Assembly (NCBI RefSeq): GCF_000292245.2 | Contig: NZ_ALPT02000110.1 | Coordinates: 1-11,140, forward strand | DNA from: Alkalihalobacillus alcalophilus ATCC 27647 = CGMCC 1.3604 | GTDB taxonomy: Bacteria; Bacillota; Bacilli; Bacillales; Bacillaceae_D | Length of the DNA stretch: 11,140 bases | Direction: 5' to 3' | Shown: positions 1 through 6,142 of the stretch, one piece after another | Layout: every line of letters starts with the position of its first letter | Position numbering within the stretch: position 1 is the first letter of the stretch | Program-made: the position numbers and the translations under genes | Notes under the pieces: generated by a model | Seen by the model: only the letters and a program-made list of their open reading frames with translations | Told to the model about the DNA's origin: nothing | Databases searched by the model: none

Positions 1-19
1 GGTCTTCTGTCGGGAAATG
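1..19 (-). mobile_element. Left-end tip of a second IS200/IS605-type (tnpB) element, cut by the window edge
   Basis: Bases 2-24 are identical to bases 2588-2610, the left end of the complete TnpB element plus its target pentamer. The first base differs from position 2587, so the copies may not be identical further in. The shared block ends exactly at ATAAA (20-24; TTTAT on the minus strand), after which the flanks diverge, so the element boundary is at 19/20. The element lies in the same orientation as the complete copy and extends leftwards out of the window. Only the end is seen. Whether this copy carries tnpB cannot be told. Confidence 0.75.
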
Positions 20-58
20 ATAAAAGGTTCAGGAAAGAAAATCCACTTTAGTTTCATA

Positions 59-64
59 TATAAT
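59..64 (+). promoter_or_regulatory. Possible -10 element for the GNAT gene
   Basis: A TATAAT hexamer lies 33 bases before the GNAT start codon. No convincing -35 is seen 16-18 bases upstream, so the call rests on the -10 alone. The native sequence left by the upstream insertion is short (25-97), so the gene must be read either from here or from the element at the left edge. Confidence 0.35.
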
Positions 65-97
65 AAAGTTAATCCAAAAAATGAGGAGGTTATACGT

Positions 98-718
98 ATG
101 TCTGGGGTCATTATTCGTCGCTATACTCTCGAAGACTTTCCTGCTTTATTAGAAGTTCAGAAGGAAGCTTTTCCACCACCTTTTCCTGAGGATCTTTGGT
201 GGAACAAAGATCAAATTCAAGCACATGTTACTACTTTTCCAGAAGGGGCTTTATTAGCAGAAATTGATGGTGTTGTCGTCGGTTCTGCTACATCATTACT
301 TAAACAGTATGATGGGAAACCACACACTTGGGAAGAAGTCGCAGATAGTGGCTATATCCAAGCGAGCCATCATACAAATGGTGATAGTCTATACGGCATT
401 GATGTTTGTGTTCGGCCCAGCTATCGAGGGATAGGAGTAGCTCGTGCTCTTTATCAAGCCCGAAAAGAAACGGTTCTACAACTAGGGTTAAAACGTTTTT
501 TAGCTGGCTGCCGTATTCCTAATTATCATGAATACGCTAAAGAGATAGACGTCCAAACATATGTAAACAAAGTTAAAAATGGAGATATCAGGGATTTGGT
601 ACTAACGTTTATGCTCAAACAAGGGTTACAGCCATTACAAATCCTCCCCAATTATTTAGATGATGAGGAGTCATGTCATTATGGTGTACTTGTGGAATGG
701 CAACCCTCATTCAAATAA
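98..718 (+). CDS. GNAT family N-acetyltransferase
   Basis: Predicted to transfer an acyl group from acyl-CoA to an amine; the substrate is unknown. The product has 206 residues. Acetyl-CoA-binding motif A is visible at about residues 102-120 (IDVCVRPSYRGIGVARALYQ), including the R/Q-x-x-G-x-G/A-type loop RGIGVA. An N-terminal beta-alpha pair at 1-70 fits the fold. The long segment after motif A, with a tyrosine-rich patch near 140-160, resembles the acetyltransferase half of GNAT-nitrilase fusion proteins such as B. subtilis YhcX, but no nitrilase part is present here. The ATG at 98 is chosen because GAGGAGGT sits 7 bases before it. The frame stays open upstream to 17, but that extension begins inside the transposon end and has no RBS. 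The gene is convergent with the YwdI-like gene and lies between two transposon ends. Confidence 0.8.
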   Translation: MSGVIIRRYTLEDFPALLEVQKEAFPPPFPEDLWWNKDQIQAHVTTFPEGALLAEIDGVVVGSATSLLKQYDGKPHTWEEVADSGYIQASHHTNGDSLYGIDVCVRPSYRGIGVARALYQARKETVLQLGLKRFLAGCRIPNYHEYAKEIDVQTYVNKVKNGDIRDLVLTFMLKQGLQPLQILPNYLDDEESCHYGVLVEWQPSFK

Positions 719-754
719 GAAAATTTACCAAACAATATGTTAATTTATTTGTCC

Positions 755-790
755 AGCTACATCCCGCTCACTTTCCGCGAGTATGCAGCT
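755..790. repeat. Imperfect hairpin between convergent genes, possible decayed intergenic repeat
   Basis: The arms AGCTACAT and ATGCAGCT pair with one mismatch around a 20-base interior. Read on the minus strand, the block contains TCTAGCTGC, the same nonamer found in each unit of the tandem array at the right end of the window. It may be a decayed relative of that repeat or a weak transcription barrier between the converging genes. There is no good T-run, so a terminator is not claimed. Confidence 0.3.
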
Positions 791-804
791 AGAGAAAAGA
801 GGTC

Positions 805-1107
805 TTAAAAATCTAATAAATTATCCCCTTTAGGTTTGGTTTCATTCCCTTCATTATAAGAAGGGGTTACTGTTGGATACTGCTGAACGACTTGGTGATA
901 AGTTGGCAATGGTGTTTCTACTTGTTGCTTCAAAGTTGGACTCACTTCTATCGGCTTGGCATCTGTTCCTTTAAAAAGTTGACAATAGGCTTCAATCGAA
1001 GAAACTGCCTCCTTCATTTGTTCGGCATTTTCGTTCATATGCGCTTGTTCTAAACGTCGCATTTGTTCTTTCATATGATCAATGACTGATTTAGTCGAGA
1101 TATTCAT
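805..1107 (-). CDS. ywdI: YwdI-like small protein (DUF5327-type)
   Basis: A 100-residue cytoplasmic protein with no catalytic motif. The N-terminal half (about residues 1-50) is a charged amphipathic helical stretch rich in Met, Glu, Lys and Gln (HMKEQMRRLEQAHMNENAEQ). The C-terminal half is Pro/Thr/Gln-rich and low in complexity, ending in a Lys/Asp tail (GDNLLDF). The start, helical pattern and size recall B. subtilis YwdI, whose gene lies near ung. That assignment is by remembered resemblance and context, and the function is unknown. The ATG at 1107 is chosen because AAGGAGGAAGG lies just before it. The frame stays open to 1140 without a better RBS. Only about 70 bases of native sequence remain upstream before the transposon end at 1178, so its original promoter may have been displaced. 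Confidence 0.6.
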   Translation of the reverse strand: MNISTKSVIDHMKEQMRRLEQAHMNENAEQMKEAVSSIEAYCQLFKGTDAKPIEVSPTLKQQVETPLPTYHQVVQQYPTVTPSYNEGNETKPKGDNLLDF

Positions 1108-1177
1108 TTTACCTTCCTCCTTACCCAAACATCTTACCATAGGTTAGCTCTTAACGAAATTTTACGTTTATATCGGA

Positions 1178-1330
1178 TTGAACTACTCCCACTTATCGAC
1201 CTTACGGTCTGATTGAAGTGGGAGATTCTTGGGAACAGAGCGTACTTGCCAGCGGTTTTCTTTGCCAACAGAGGTTTCTCTTATGGACCAAGCTATCCCC
1301 GTCGATTCCTACGGTTCTGTATGTTGTTTA
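1178..1330 (-). ncRNA. Predicted omega RNA (reRNA) scaffold at the transposon right end
   Basis: TnpB nucleases use an RNA transcribed across the 3' end of tnpB and the right end of the element, with the guide read from the flank. Here the minus strand after the tnpB stop has about 150 non-coding bases. They end in a strong structure: a 9-bp stem (1186-1194 with 1216-1224) enclosing ATC/GAT and a GACC/GGTC hairpin with loop TTAC (1195-1213), followed by GTAGTTCAA. The guide would start at about 1177 and read TCCGATATAAACGTAAAATT. The 5' end of the RNA is unknown and may lie inside tnpB. Confidence 0.6.
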
Positions 1331-2461
1331 AGCCAAGTAGAAGGTTCTTACCCCTTCGGCTAGAATATTTTGGCTGGCATTGATATCTCGATCGTGATGT
1401 TTATGGCAAATAGAACACGTCCAGTCCCTTATTTCAAGAGATTTCTTGCCCTCTTGATGTCCACATTCAGAACAGATTTGACTAGATGGAAACCACCTGC
1501 TTATTTTCACAATGGTTTTCCCATACCATTTCGCTTTGTATTCTAATTTCGATACAAAGGCAGACCAGGATACATCCGAGATGGATTTGGCTAATTTATG
1601 ATTACGCAACATTCCTTTGGTGTTCAAATCTTCGATACAGATCACATCGTGGTTTTTGATGATGTCTGTACTTAGTTTGTGAAGGAAATCGTCTCGTTGA
1701 TTCCTGACTCTTTCGTGCAATCTAGCCACTTTGCGCTTTTGCTTCTGATAGTTTTGGGCATCAAATAGATGAATACCCTTATTTTTGGCCTGTAACGCAC
1801 GTCTTGAAAGTTTTCGCTGTTCACGTTTTAGTTTCTTTTCCATTTTTGATGTGAATTTATTATTGTCAATCTTGCGACCATCAGAAAGAACTGCAAAGTC
1901 CGTGATGCCTAAATCTATACCGATAGATGATTCCGTTTTCTTCAAGGGCTGTACGTCTGTTTCGACTAGAATGGATACAAAGAACTTTCCGCTTGGATTT
2001 CGTCTGACTGTAGCATTCAGAATACGCCCTTCAACCTCACGACTTTTAGCGAACTTCACTAGCCCAAGTTTAGGCAACTTGATTTTGTTATCTGCAATAG
2101 CAATGTTATGGTTTGTCTCTTTCGTTGTATAGGATTGTACCTGATTCTTTTTAGACTTGAAGCGTGGCGCTTTATTTTGATTCTTGAAGAATCGAGTATA
2201 GGAATCAGCAAGTTTTTTCAGGGAGGATTGAAGGGCAATGCTGTCCACTTCTTTTAGCCATACGAATTCCTTTTTTAGTTGGGTTAATTGGGCCGAACAA
2301 GAAGAATACGTTAACCCTTTGCCTGTTTTTTGATAAGTATCGTTCCATTGCCCTAAAAAGCGATTAAATACAAAACGAGAACAGCCGATGGTTTTGGCAA
2401 TCAGGGTTTCTTGTTCTTTGCTTGGATAGAGACGAAATTTGTACGCTTTGTGGATGAGCAT
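1328..2461 (-). CDS. tnpB: TnpB, RNA-guided DNA endonuclease of the IS200/IS605 family
   Basis: A programmable, omega-RNA-guided nuclease that cuts target DNA next to a TAM and helps the element persist at its donor site; ancestor of Cas12. The 377-residue product has all key parts: an N-terminal helix-turn-helix/WED-like region (YKFRLYPSKEQ near 7-17), RuvC-I GIDLG with Asp183, RuvC-II CIEDLN with Glu277, a four-Cys zinc finger (Cys330, Cys333, Cys349, Cys352), and RuvC-III HDRDINAS with Asp359. The length is normal for TnpB and the frame is unbroken, so an active enzyme is likely. The ATG at 2461 is chosen because GGAGGTG lies 7-8 bases before it. The in-frame GTG at 2470 overlaps that Shine-Dalgarno sequence. 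The gene is not accompanied by tnpA. Confidence 0.93.
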   Translation of the reverse strand: MLIHKAYKFRLYPSKEQETLIAKTIGCSRFVFNRFLGQWNDTYQKTGKGLTYSSCSAQLTQLKKEFVWLKEVDSIALQSSLKKLADSYTRFFKNQNKAPRFKSKKNQVQSYTTKETNHNIAIADNKIKLPKLGLVKFAKSREVEGRILNATVRRNPSGKFFVSILVETDVQPLKKTESSIGIDLGITDFAVLSDGRKIDNNKFTSKMEKKLKREQRKLSRRALQAKNKGIHLFDAQNYQKQKRKVARLHERVRNQRDDFLHKLSTDIIKNHDVICIEDLNTKGMLRNHKLAKSISDVSWSAFVSKLEYKAKWYGKTIVKISRWFPSSQICSECGHQEGKKSLEIRDWTCSICHKHHDRDINASQNILAEGVRTFYLA

Positions 2462-2541
2462 TGTTTTCACCTCCGATAGGAATGTATGTTCTTATTATAA
2501 CCTAACAAGAATCTCTTTGGCTACCACCAACGGACATTCAT

Positions 2542-2588
2542 CTCCCCCTTATCGTTGGGCTTCTCCCTTCACACGATTGAAGAGGGAG
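2542..2588 (-). repeat. Left-end subterminal hairpin of the transposon
   Basis: An imperfect foldback near the left end. CTCCCT at 2563-2568 pairs with AGGGAG at 2583-2588, and TCA pairs with TGA inside with a short bulge. Alternatively, CTCCCCCTT at 2542-2550 pairs with AAGAGGGAG with one mismatch, as at the right end. Such hairpins are the TnpA binding sites in this family. Which fold is used cannot be decided here. Confidence 0.6.
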
Positions 2589-2619
2589 TCTTCTGTCGGG
2601 AAATGATAAATTTCACGAC

Positions 2620-2670
2620 AAAAAAAGACCAAAAAGAATATCTATTTAAGATTCTCCTTTTTGGTCTTTT
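2620..2670 (-). terminator. Rho-independent terminator of the amtB operon
   Basis: A perfect 14-bp inverted repeat, AAAAGACCAAAAAG (2623-2636) with CTTTTTGGTCTTTT (2657-2670), is followed on the minus strand by a run of seven Ts (2626-2620, partly inside the stem). The upstream arm lies inside the last codons of the glnR-like gene, and its stop codon is in the loop. The A/T-rich outer arms could also stop transcription coming the other way. Confidence 0.85.
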
Positions 2671-2921
2671 CCTTCATCATTTTTAGTCGCTAAAATCGCT
2701 TTAATTCCGGCAATATTAACACCTTGCTCAATATATTTTTTGATTTGATGAAAATCGTCTACATCATTTAATGAAAACATCCGTTGGTTTCCATCATTTC
2801 TTTTTGGCTTAACCAAGCCCTGTTCTTCGTAATAGCGAATTTGCCGAGCCGATAAATTCGTTATTTCCATCACAACACGGATTGGGAAACATGCTTGATC
2901 ACGTGGAACGTCCTGTGTCAT
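2646..2921 (-). CDS. Short MerR-family regulator, GlnR-like
   Basis: Predicted DNA-binding protein of the TnrA/GlnR branch of the MerR family, which controls nitrogen genes at TGTNAN7TNACA sites. The 91 residues cover the winged-helix domain: FPIRVVMEITNLSARQIRYY at about 12-31, then the wing QRMFSLNDV and a helix IKKYIEQGVNIAGIKAIL at about 60-77. This is closer to GlnR than TnrA, since GlnR has the same LSARQIRYYEE and EQGVNMAGIK pattern. GlnR is normally about 135 residues, with a C-terminal tail that receives the feedback-inhibited glutamine synthetase signal. Here only about 14 charged residues (NDEGKDQKGES) follow, and no glnA is next to it. RBS GGAGGAGGGG precedes the ATG by 4-5 bases. 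Last gene of the amtB operon; TnrA/GlnR-type boxes lie in front of amtB. Confidence 0.85.
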   Translation of the reverse strand: MTQDVPRDQACFPIRVVMEITNLSARQIRYYEEQGLVKPKRNDGNQRMFSLNDVDDFHQIKKYIEQGVNIAGIKAILATKNDEGKDQKGES

Positions 2922-2962
2922 GCTACCCCTCCTCCTATCTCGTTCACAAGGAAAAGTTCTTT

Positions 2963-3703
2963 TTATTTAGTGTGATTTCCCTTAGCTAAATACAGGTACA
3001 CATCACGTAAGGAATAAAAACCTAATCGCTCTGCTAAAAAAAGATTTTCTCTCCATAATTTGGCTGTCATGATCGCATCTTCTAAGGCATGGTGTCGATT
3101 GGCAACTGGGATACAATGATACTCACAACATTCATCAAGGGTTATGAGATTTTCGTATGGTGCTACAACCTTTGTCAAGAAAGAGGTGTCTACAAGGCGA
3201 TGGGCAAAAGTCGTCCTAAGGGTTTGCCAAGTAGCATGCGACATAAATTTTTTCTCATGACTTGCATGATGGGCAACTAAAGTTGTTCCCCCAGTAAACG
3301 TATAAAATTGAGTTAGTACATCAATTAATGGTGGTGATTGCTGTAATTCTTCATTCGTCAGCCCTGTTAATTTTAATACTTCAGTAGATACGGCTTTTTT
3401 TGTTTGAACCGTTGAATAAAAGGTTTCCTCTTCTAAAATATTTGTCCCTTTCATTCTAATCGCACCGATTGATAAAATACTATCGCCACGATCTGGATTA
3501 AACCCACTTGTTTCTAAATCAAAAATAATAAAGGGTAAATCTTTAAATGGTTTATCAAGAACATCTTCTTGTTTGAGCTCCCTTTGGATTTGGCGTAAAT
3601 GTGACATTCGCTCTGCTGCCGAGCGTTGTTGAGAAGATGTATATACACTTGGACTCAGCTTTGATGAAAGTTGCTTCATCATCTGAATCATATGGTTCAT
3701 CAT
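2963..3703 (-). CDS. DEDDh 3'-5' exonuclease, DnaQ/PolC-epsilon-like
   Basis: Predicted metal-dependent 3'-5' exonuclease of the RNase H-like DEDD fold; substrate (DNA or RNA) unknown. The 246-residue product has a Met/Ser-rich, probably helical N-terminal extension (1-55), then Exo I FDLETSG with Asp62 and Glu64, Exo II VAHHASHEKKF at 143-153, and Exo III HHALEDA with His204 and Asp209. In Exo II the usual F-D is H-E, so Glu150 stands where the third catalytic Asp is expected. This conservative change may lower or alter activity. ATG ATG at 3703 is preceded by GGAGGAGGG lying inside the last codons of the DUF294 gene, 9 bases before it, so the two are translationally coupled. Stand-alone DnaQ-like exonucleases next to DUF294 genes are also known beside solute transporters in proteobacteria (established gene context, recalled rather than searched). 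Confidence 0.85.
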   Translation of the reverse strand: MMNHMIQMMKQLSSKLSPSVYTSSQQRSAAERMSHLRQIQRELKQEDVLDKPFKDLPFIIFDLETSGFNPDRGDSILSIGAIRMKGTNILEEETFYSTVQTKKAVSTEVLKLTGLTNEELQQSPPLIDVLTQFYTFTGGTTLVAHHASHEKKFMSHATWQTLRTTFAHRLVDTSFLTKVVAPYENLITLDECCEYHCIPVANRHHALEDAIMTAKLWRENLFLAERLGFYSLRDVYLYLAKGNHTK

Positions 3704-3709
3704 GATTGC

Positions 3710-4723
3710 CTAGCCCTCCTCCAAAAGAGTCCTAATTTTCCCATAAAGTTGATGTCCTCGACGAATCCATTTTTTTAAATCTTTCTTTTCCTTATTAGAT
3801 AAGTGACCTAAATCTAAATAATGGATGGACCCATAGCTCTTGACGCCTTTTTGCCACTTTAGTTGATGATTTAATAGATGATAAAAGTCCCCTTCAAACT
3901 CTTTTACTTCTTTATAAAAGGGGGAAAGCTTTTGAAATCGCTCGAGAGTTGGAGCTGCTTGGATTTCTTCATTTAAAGCTAACAACCTTAACCCATTCAC
4001 AAAAGGAAACAACGCAATTTGTTTTAAATCTAATTTCCCTTGATTTTTTCCCTTTGTCTCGACAAGGAATTGGCCGAAAAATCCGATCCCCTTTTTTACT
4101 CGACCAGTATTATCAATAAAACGTTGCACTAAAGTAGGGTTATGATCCATTTCTTGAAAAATGACATCTTTTAAATCCTGTAAAAGTAGTTCATCACCAA
4201 TAAATGTAGTCGCATCAAAAAAGGTAAGTGTATGACGGATATTTTCCCACTTATCATTCTGCATCCAATGCAACAGTTGTGCTTGCCATTCCTCTGAGGA
4301 TTTACACCACCGCTTGTAAGAAGCCATCACTTTTCCATCACACTTCTGATAGCCGACTTTCTCTAACGCTGTCACTATTTCTTGACCTAATCCTAAAAAG
4401 TACTGTTCATGCTCATCGTTTCTGTCACCAGCATAAACAAGACCATGATCTTGATCACTCCAATAAAGCTGCTCTCCTCTTCCACCACTCCCTAAAAGAA
4501 AGAAAGCAAAGTGAGTAGGAGGAGATCCCCACTCACTTTCCACTTTCTCTAGAACTAACTTAACGGTTTCATCCATGATTTGTTCATGTACTTCTAAAAC
4601 AGTCTCAACTGTTGGCTCAACCGAATTCAACATGTCGATACGTTTTTGATAAATAGCTTCTAGCTTATCAAGATAAAATCCCTCATTTAAGTCAGCGAAT
4701 CGTCCGTTTTTGCCGGACATCAT
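3710..4723 (-). CDS. DUF294 GlnD-like nucleotidyltransferase
   Basis: A putative nucleotidyltransferase of the DNA polymerase beta superfamily related to the UTase domain of GlnD. The 337-residue product has a helical N-terminal part (15-65) and the NTase signature GSGGRGE at 78-84 followed by SDQD at 89-92, giving metal-binding Asp90 and Asp92. A C-terminal all-helical DUF294_C-like region (about 190-337) follows. The CBS and cyclic-nucleotide domains often found before this module are absent. GlnD modifies PII; no PII gene is present here, so the target is unknown. Its start overlaps the amtB stop in TAATG, with GGAG a few bases before; a second ATG follows at 4720. A role in nitrogen signalling is an inference from context. 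Confidence 0.85.
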   Translation of the reverse strand: MMSGKNGRFADLNEGFYLDKLEAIYQKRIDMLNSVEPTVETVLEVHEQIMDETVKLVLEKVESEWGSPPTHFAFFLLGSGGRGEQLYWSDQDHGLVYAGDRNDEHEQYFLGLGQEIVTALEKVGYQKCDGKVMASYKRWCKSSEEWQAQLLHWMQNDKWENIRHTLTFFDATTFIGDELLLQDLKDVIFQEMDHNPTLVQRFIDNTGRVKKGIGFFGQFLVETKGKNQGKLDLKQIALFPFVNGLRLLALNEEIQAAPTLERFQKLSPFYKEVKEFEGDFYHLLNHQLKWQKGVKSYGSIHYLDLGHLSNKEKKDLKKWIRRGHQLYGKIRTLLEEG

Positions 4724-5997
4724 TATGCTCCTTTCGTACCTTCTTTACCTGGCATATTTTCTGGATAACCATAGCTGCCATGTTCACTCATATCCAGACC
4801 AAGGATTTCCTCTTCCTCAGACACTCGAAGGCTTCCTCCAACAACGGCTTTGATGATTGTTAATAAAAGATAAGATGCTACGAATGCGAATAATCCACAA
4901 ACGACAACAGATAAAACTTGAACCCCTAATTGACCAAAACCACCACCGTAGAATAAACCAGCTGAACCACCGTTTAATGCGGCAAGTTCTGGTGTAGCAA
5001 AGAACCCAGTAGAAATCGTTCCCCAAATTCCAGCAATACCGTGAACAGAGATAGCAAAGATTGGGTCATCAATTCTAGCACGATCAAGAGCCTTCATACT
5101 AAAGACAACGATAAGTCCACCAATAATCCCGATAATGACAGCTGCCCAAGGTGCAACAAATGCACAAGAGGCGGTGATAGCAACAAGACCAGCTAATGCC
5201 CCATTTAACATCGTTGGAATATCTGACTTACCGTTTAAAGCCCAAATCATAAACAGAGCAGCAACCGCACCAGCTGCTGCAGCGAGTTGCGTGTTAAGAG
5301 CGACAAATCCGAAGAATCCATCTTCAAGAGCGACCGTACTACCTGCGTTAAATCCGAACCAACCTACCCAAAGGATTAAAACCCCAAGAGCTGTGTAAAC
5401 TTGGTTATGTCCCGCAATTTCATTCATAGAACCATCTTTATTGTATTTTCCTAAACGAGGTTTTAAGATGATTGTTGCCGCTAAGGCTGCCATTGCACCT
5501 GTTAAGTGAACAACCGTTGAACCAGCAAAATCTTGTTTACCCATCGTTGCAATCCAACCTGCATCATTCCAAACCCAGTGAGAGACAATCGGGTAAACGA
5601 ATAAAGAGAATAAGACCGCGAAAAGAATATAAACGGATAATTTCGCACGCTCAGCAAATCCTCCAAAAGCAATCGTTAAAGCAATCGCTGCGAACATCAC
5701 TTGGAAATAAAAATCAACAGAAGGAGAAAGTCCTCCATCTGGAGCAGATGCATCTCCGTAGAAGAATTGAGATGAACCAAAAAATCCACCTACACTATCA
5801 CCATACGCGATGGCCCAACCAGCTGCCCAGTAAACAAGCGTGGCGATACCAACCGTAAAGATTGTTTTCCCCGCAATATGTCCCGCATTTTTCATTCTTG
5901 TTGAACCTGCTTCTAAAAGAATAAACCCACCTTGCATTAATAATACTAAGATACCAGCAATGACGACCCAGAGATTATCGACTAAAACCATTTCCAT
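4723..5997 (-). CDS. amtB: Ammonium channel AmtB/NrgA
   Basis: Integral membrane protein that conducts ammonium/ammonia as a trimer in the cytoplasmic membrane. The 424-residue product shows the 11-helix pattern of the Amt/Rh family. Visible are the twin pore histidines His164 (VVHLTGAMAAL) and His319 (SVHGIAGIWG), the AFGGFAER segment at 110-117, and the conserved cytoplasmic tail SEEEEILGLDMSEHG at about 393-407. That tail is where PII (GlnK) docks in studied systems. The ATG at 5997 is preceded by AAGGGGGT at a good spacing; an in-frame ATG two codons later is possible. First gene of the operon. In B. subtilis it is followed by glnK (nrgB), but here by a DUF294 gene. The conserved tail suggests a GlnK may still exist elsewhere. 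Confidence 0.95.
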   Translation of the reverse strand: MEMVLVDNLWVVIAGILVLLMQGGFILLEAGSTRMKNAGHIAGKTIFTVGIATLVYWAAGWAIAYGDSVGGFFGSSQFFYGDASAPDGGLSPSVDFYFQVMFAAIALTIAFGGFAERAKLSVYILFAVLFSLFVYPIVSHWVWNDAGWIATMGKQDFAGSTVVHLTGAMAALAATIILKPRLGKYNKDGSMNEIAGHNQVYTALGVLILWVGWFGFNAGSTVALEDGFFGFVALNTQLAAAAGAVAALFMIWALNGKSDIPTMLNGALAGLVAITASCAFVAPWAAVIIGIIGGLIVVFSMKALDRARIDDPIFAISVHGIAGIWGTISTGFFATPELAALNGGSAGLFYGGGFGQLGVQVLSVVVCGLFAFVASYLLLTIIKAVVGGSLRVSEEEEILGLDMSEHGSYGYPENMPGKEGTKGA

Positions 5998-6036
5998 TTG
6001 CTTATTACCCCCTTGTGAGAATTAAAATAATTATTG

Positions 6037-6053
6037 CGTGAATAAAGTTAACA
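6037..6053. promoter_or_regulatory. GlnR/TnrA-type box 1, downstream of the predicted amtB start site
   Basis: CGTGAATAAAGTTAACA matches TGTNAN7TNACA at all but the first base. Its centre is about 18 bases downstream of the predicted transcription start, a position that suits repression by a GlnR-like protein. Binding is inferred from the motif only. Confidence 0.55.
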
Positions 6054-6062
6054 TCGTTTGTT

Positions 6063-6098
6063 AAGCCTTATTATACGTTCTAAATTTTCTGAATCTAG
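6063..6098 (-). promoter_or_regulatory. amtB promoter
   Basis: A perfect -10 TATAAT lies at 6075-6070, with a predicted start near 6063. The hexamer at -35 spacing (6098-6093, CTAGAT) is poor, which fits a promoter that needs an activator. A leader of about 65 bases follows, with AAGGGGGT before the amtB ATG. Confidence 0.7.
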
Positions 6099-6103
6099 TG
6101 TTA

Positions 6104-6120
6104 TGTTAGATAACTTAACA
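6104..6120. promoter_or_regulatory. TnrA/GlnR-type box 2, activating position for amtB
   Basis: TGTTAGATAACTTAACA is a perfect match to TGTNAN7TNACA. The centre (6112) is about 49 bases upstream of the start predicted from the TATAAT, the spacing known for TnrA-activated promoters such as B. subtilis nrgA. This argues that amtB and the operon are switched on under nitrogen limitation. Confidence 0.8.
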
Positions 6121-6142
6121 CCCTTTTTCAGCGAGGATTTCA

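Larger units (their letters stand above)
1178..2605 (-). mobile_element. IS200/IS605-type element with tnpB only (IS1341-like), complete
   Basis: A roughly 1.43-kb element with no terminal inverted repeats, carrying tnpB alone. Both ends have subterminal hairpins of related sequence: CTCCCACTTATCG with GATTGAAGTGGGAG at the right end, and CTCCCCCTTATCG with GATTGAAGAGGGAG at the left end. This is typical of ends recognised by the Y1 transposase TnpA. The left boundary (2605/2606) is fixed by comparison with the copy at the window start, where the shared sequence ends after the same ATAAA. The right boundary is inferred from the TTCAA that follows the right-end hairpin on the minus strand, by analogy with the TCAA end of IS608, and may be off by a few bases. 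No tnpA is in the window, so mobility would need TnpA from elsewhere. Confidence 0.75.

Noticed and set aside
17..97. An N-terminal extension of the GNAT protein from an ATG at 17
   Set aside because: It begins inside the transposon end, has no ribosome binding site, and a strong GAGGAGGT stands before the ATG at 98.
1141..1177. A new promoter for the YwdI-like gene formed at the transposon junction
   Set aside because: A TATAAA is present near the junction, but no -35 at a proper distance could be found in the transposon end.
1785..2132. Plus-strand frame of 115 codons opposite tnpB
   Set aside because: It lies wholly antisense to an intact tnpB and has no RBS or recognisable domain.
5472..5858. 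Plus-strand frame of 128 codons opposite amtB
   Set aside because: It is antisense to a well-conserved membrane protein gene and rich in Gln, His, Arg and Leu, as expected from the reverse complement of hydrophobic codons.
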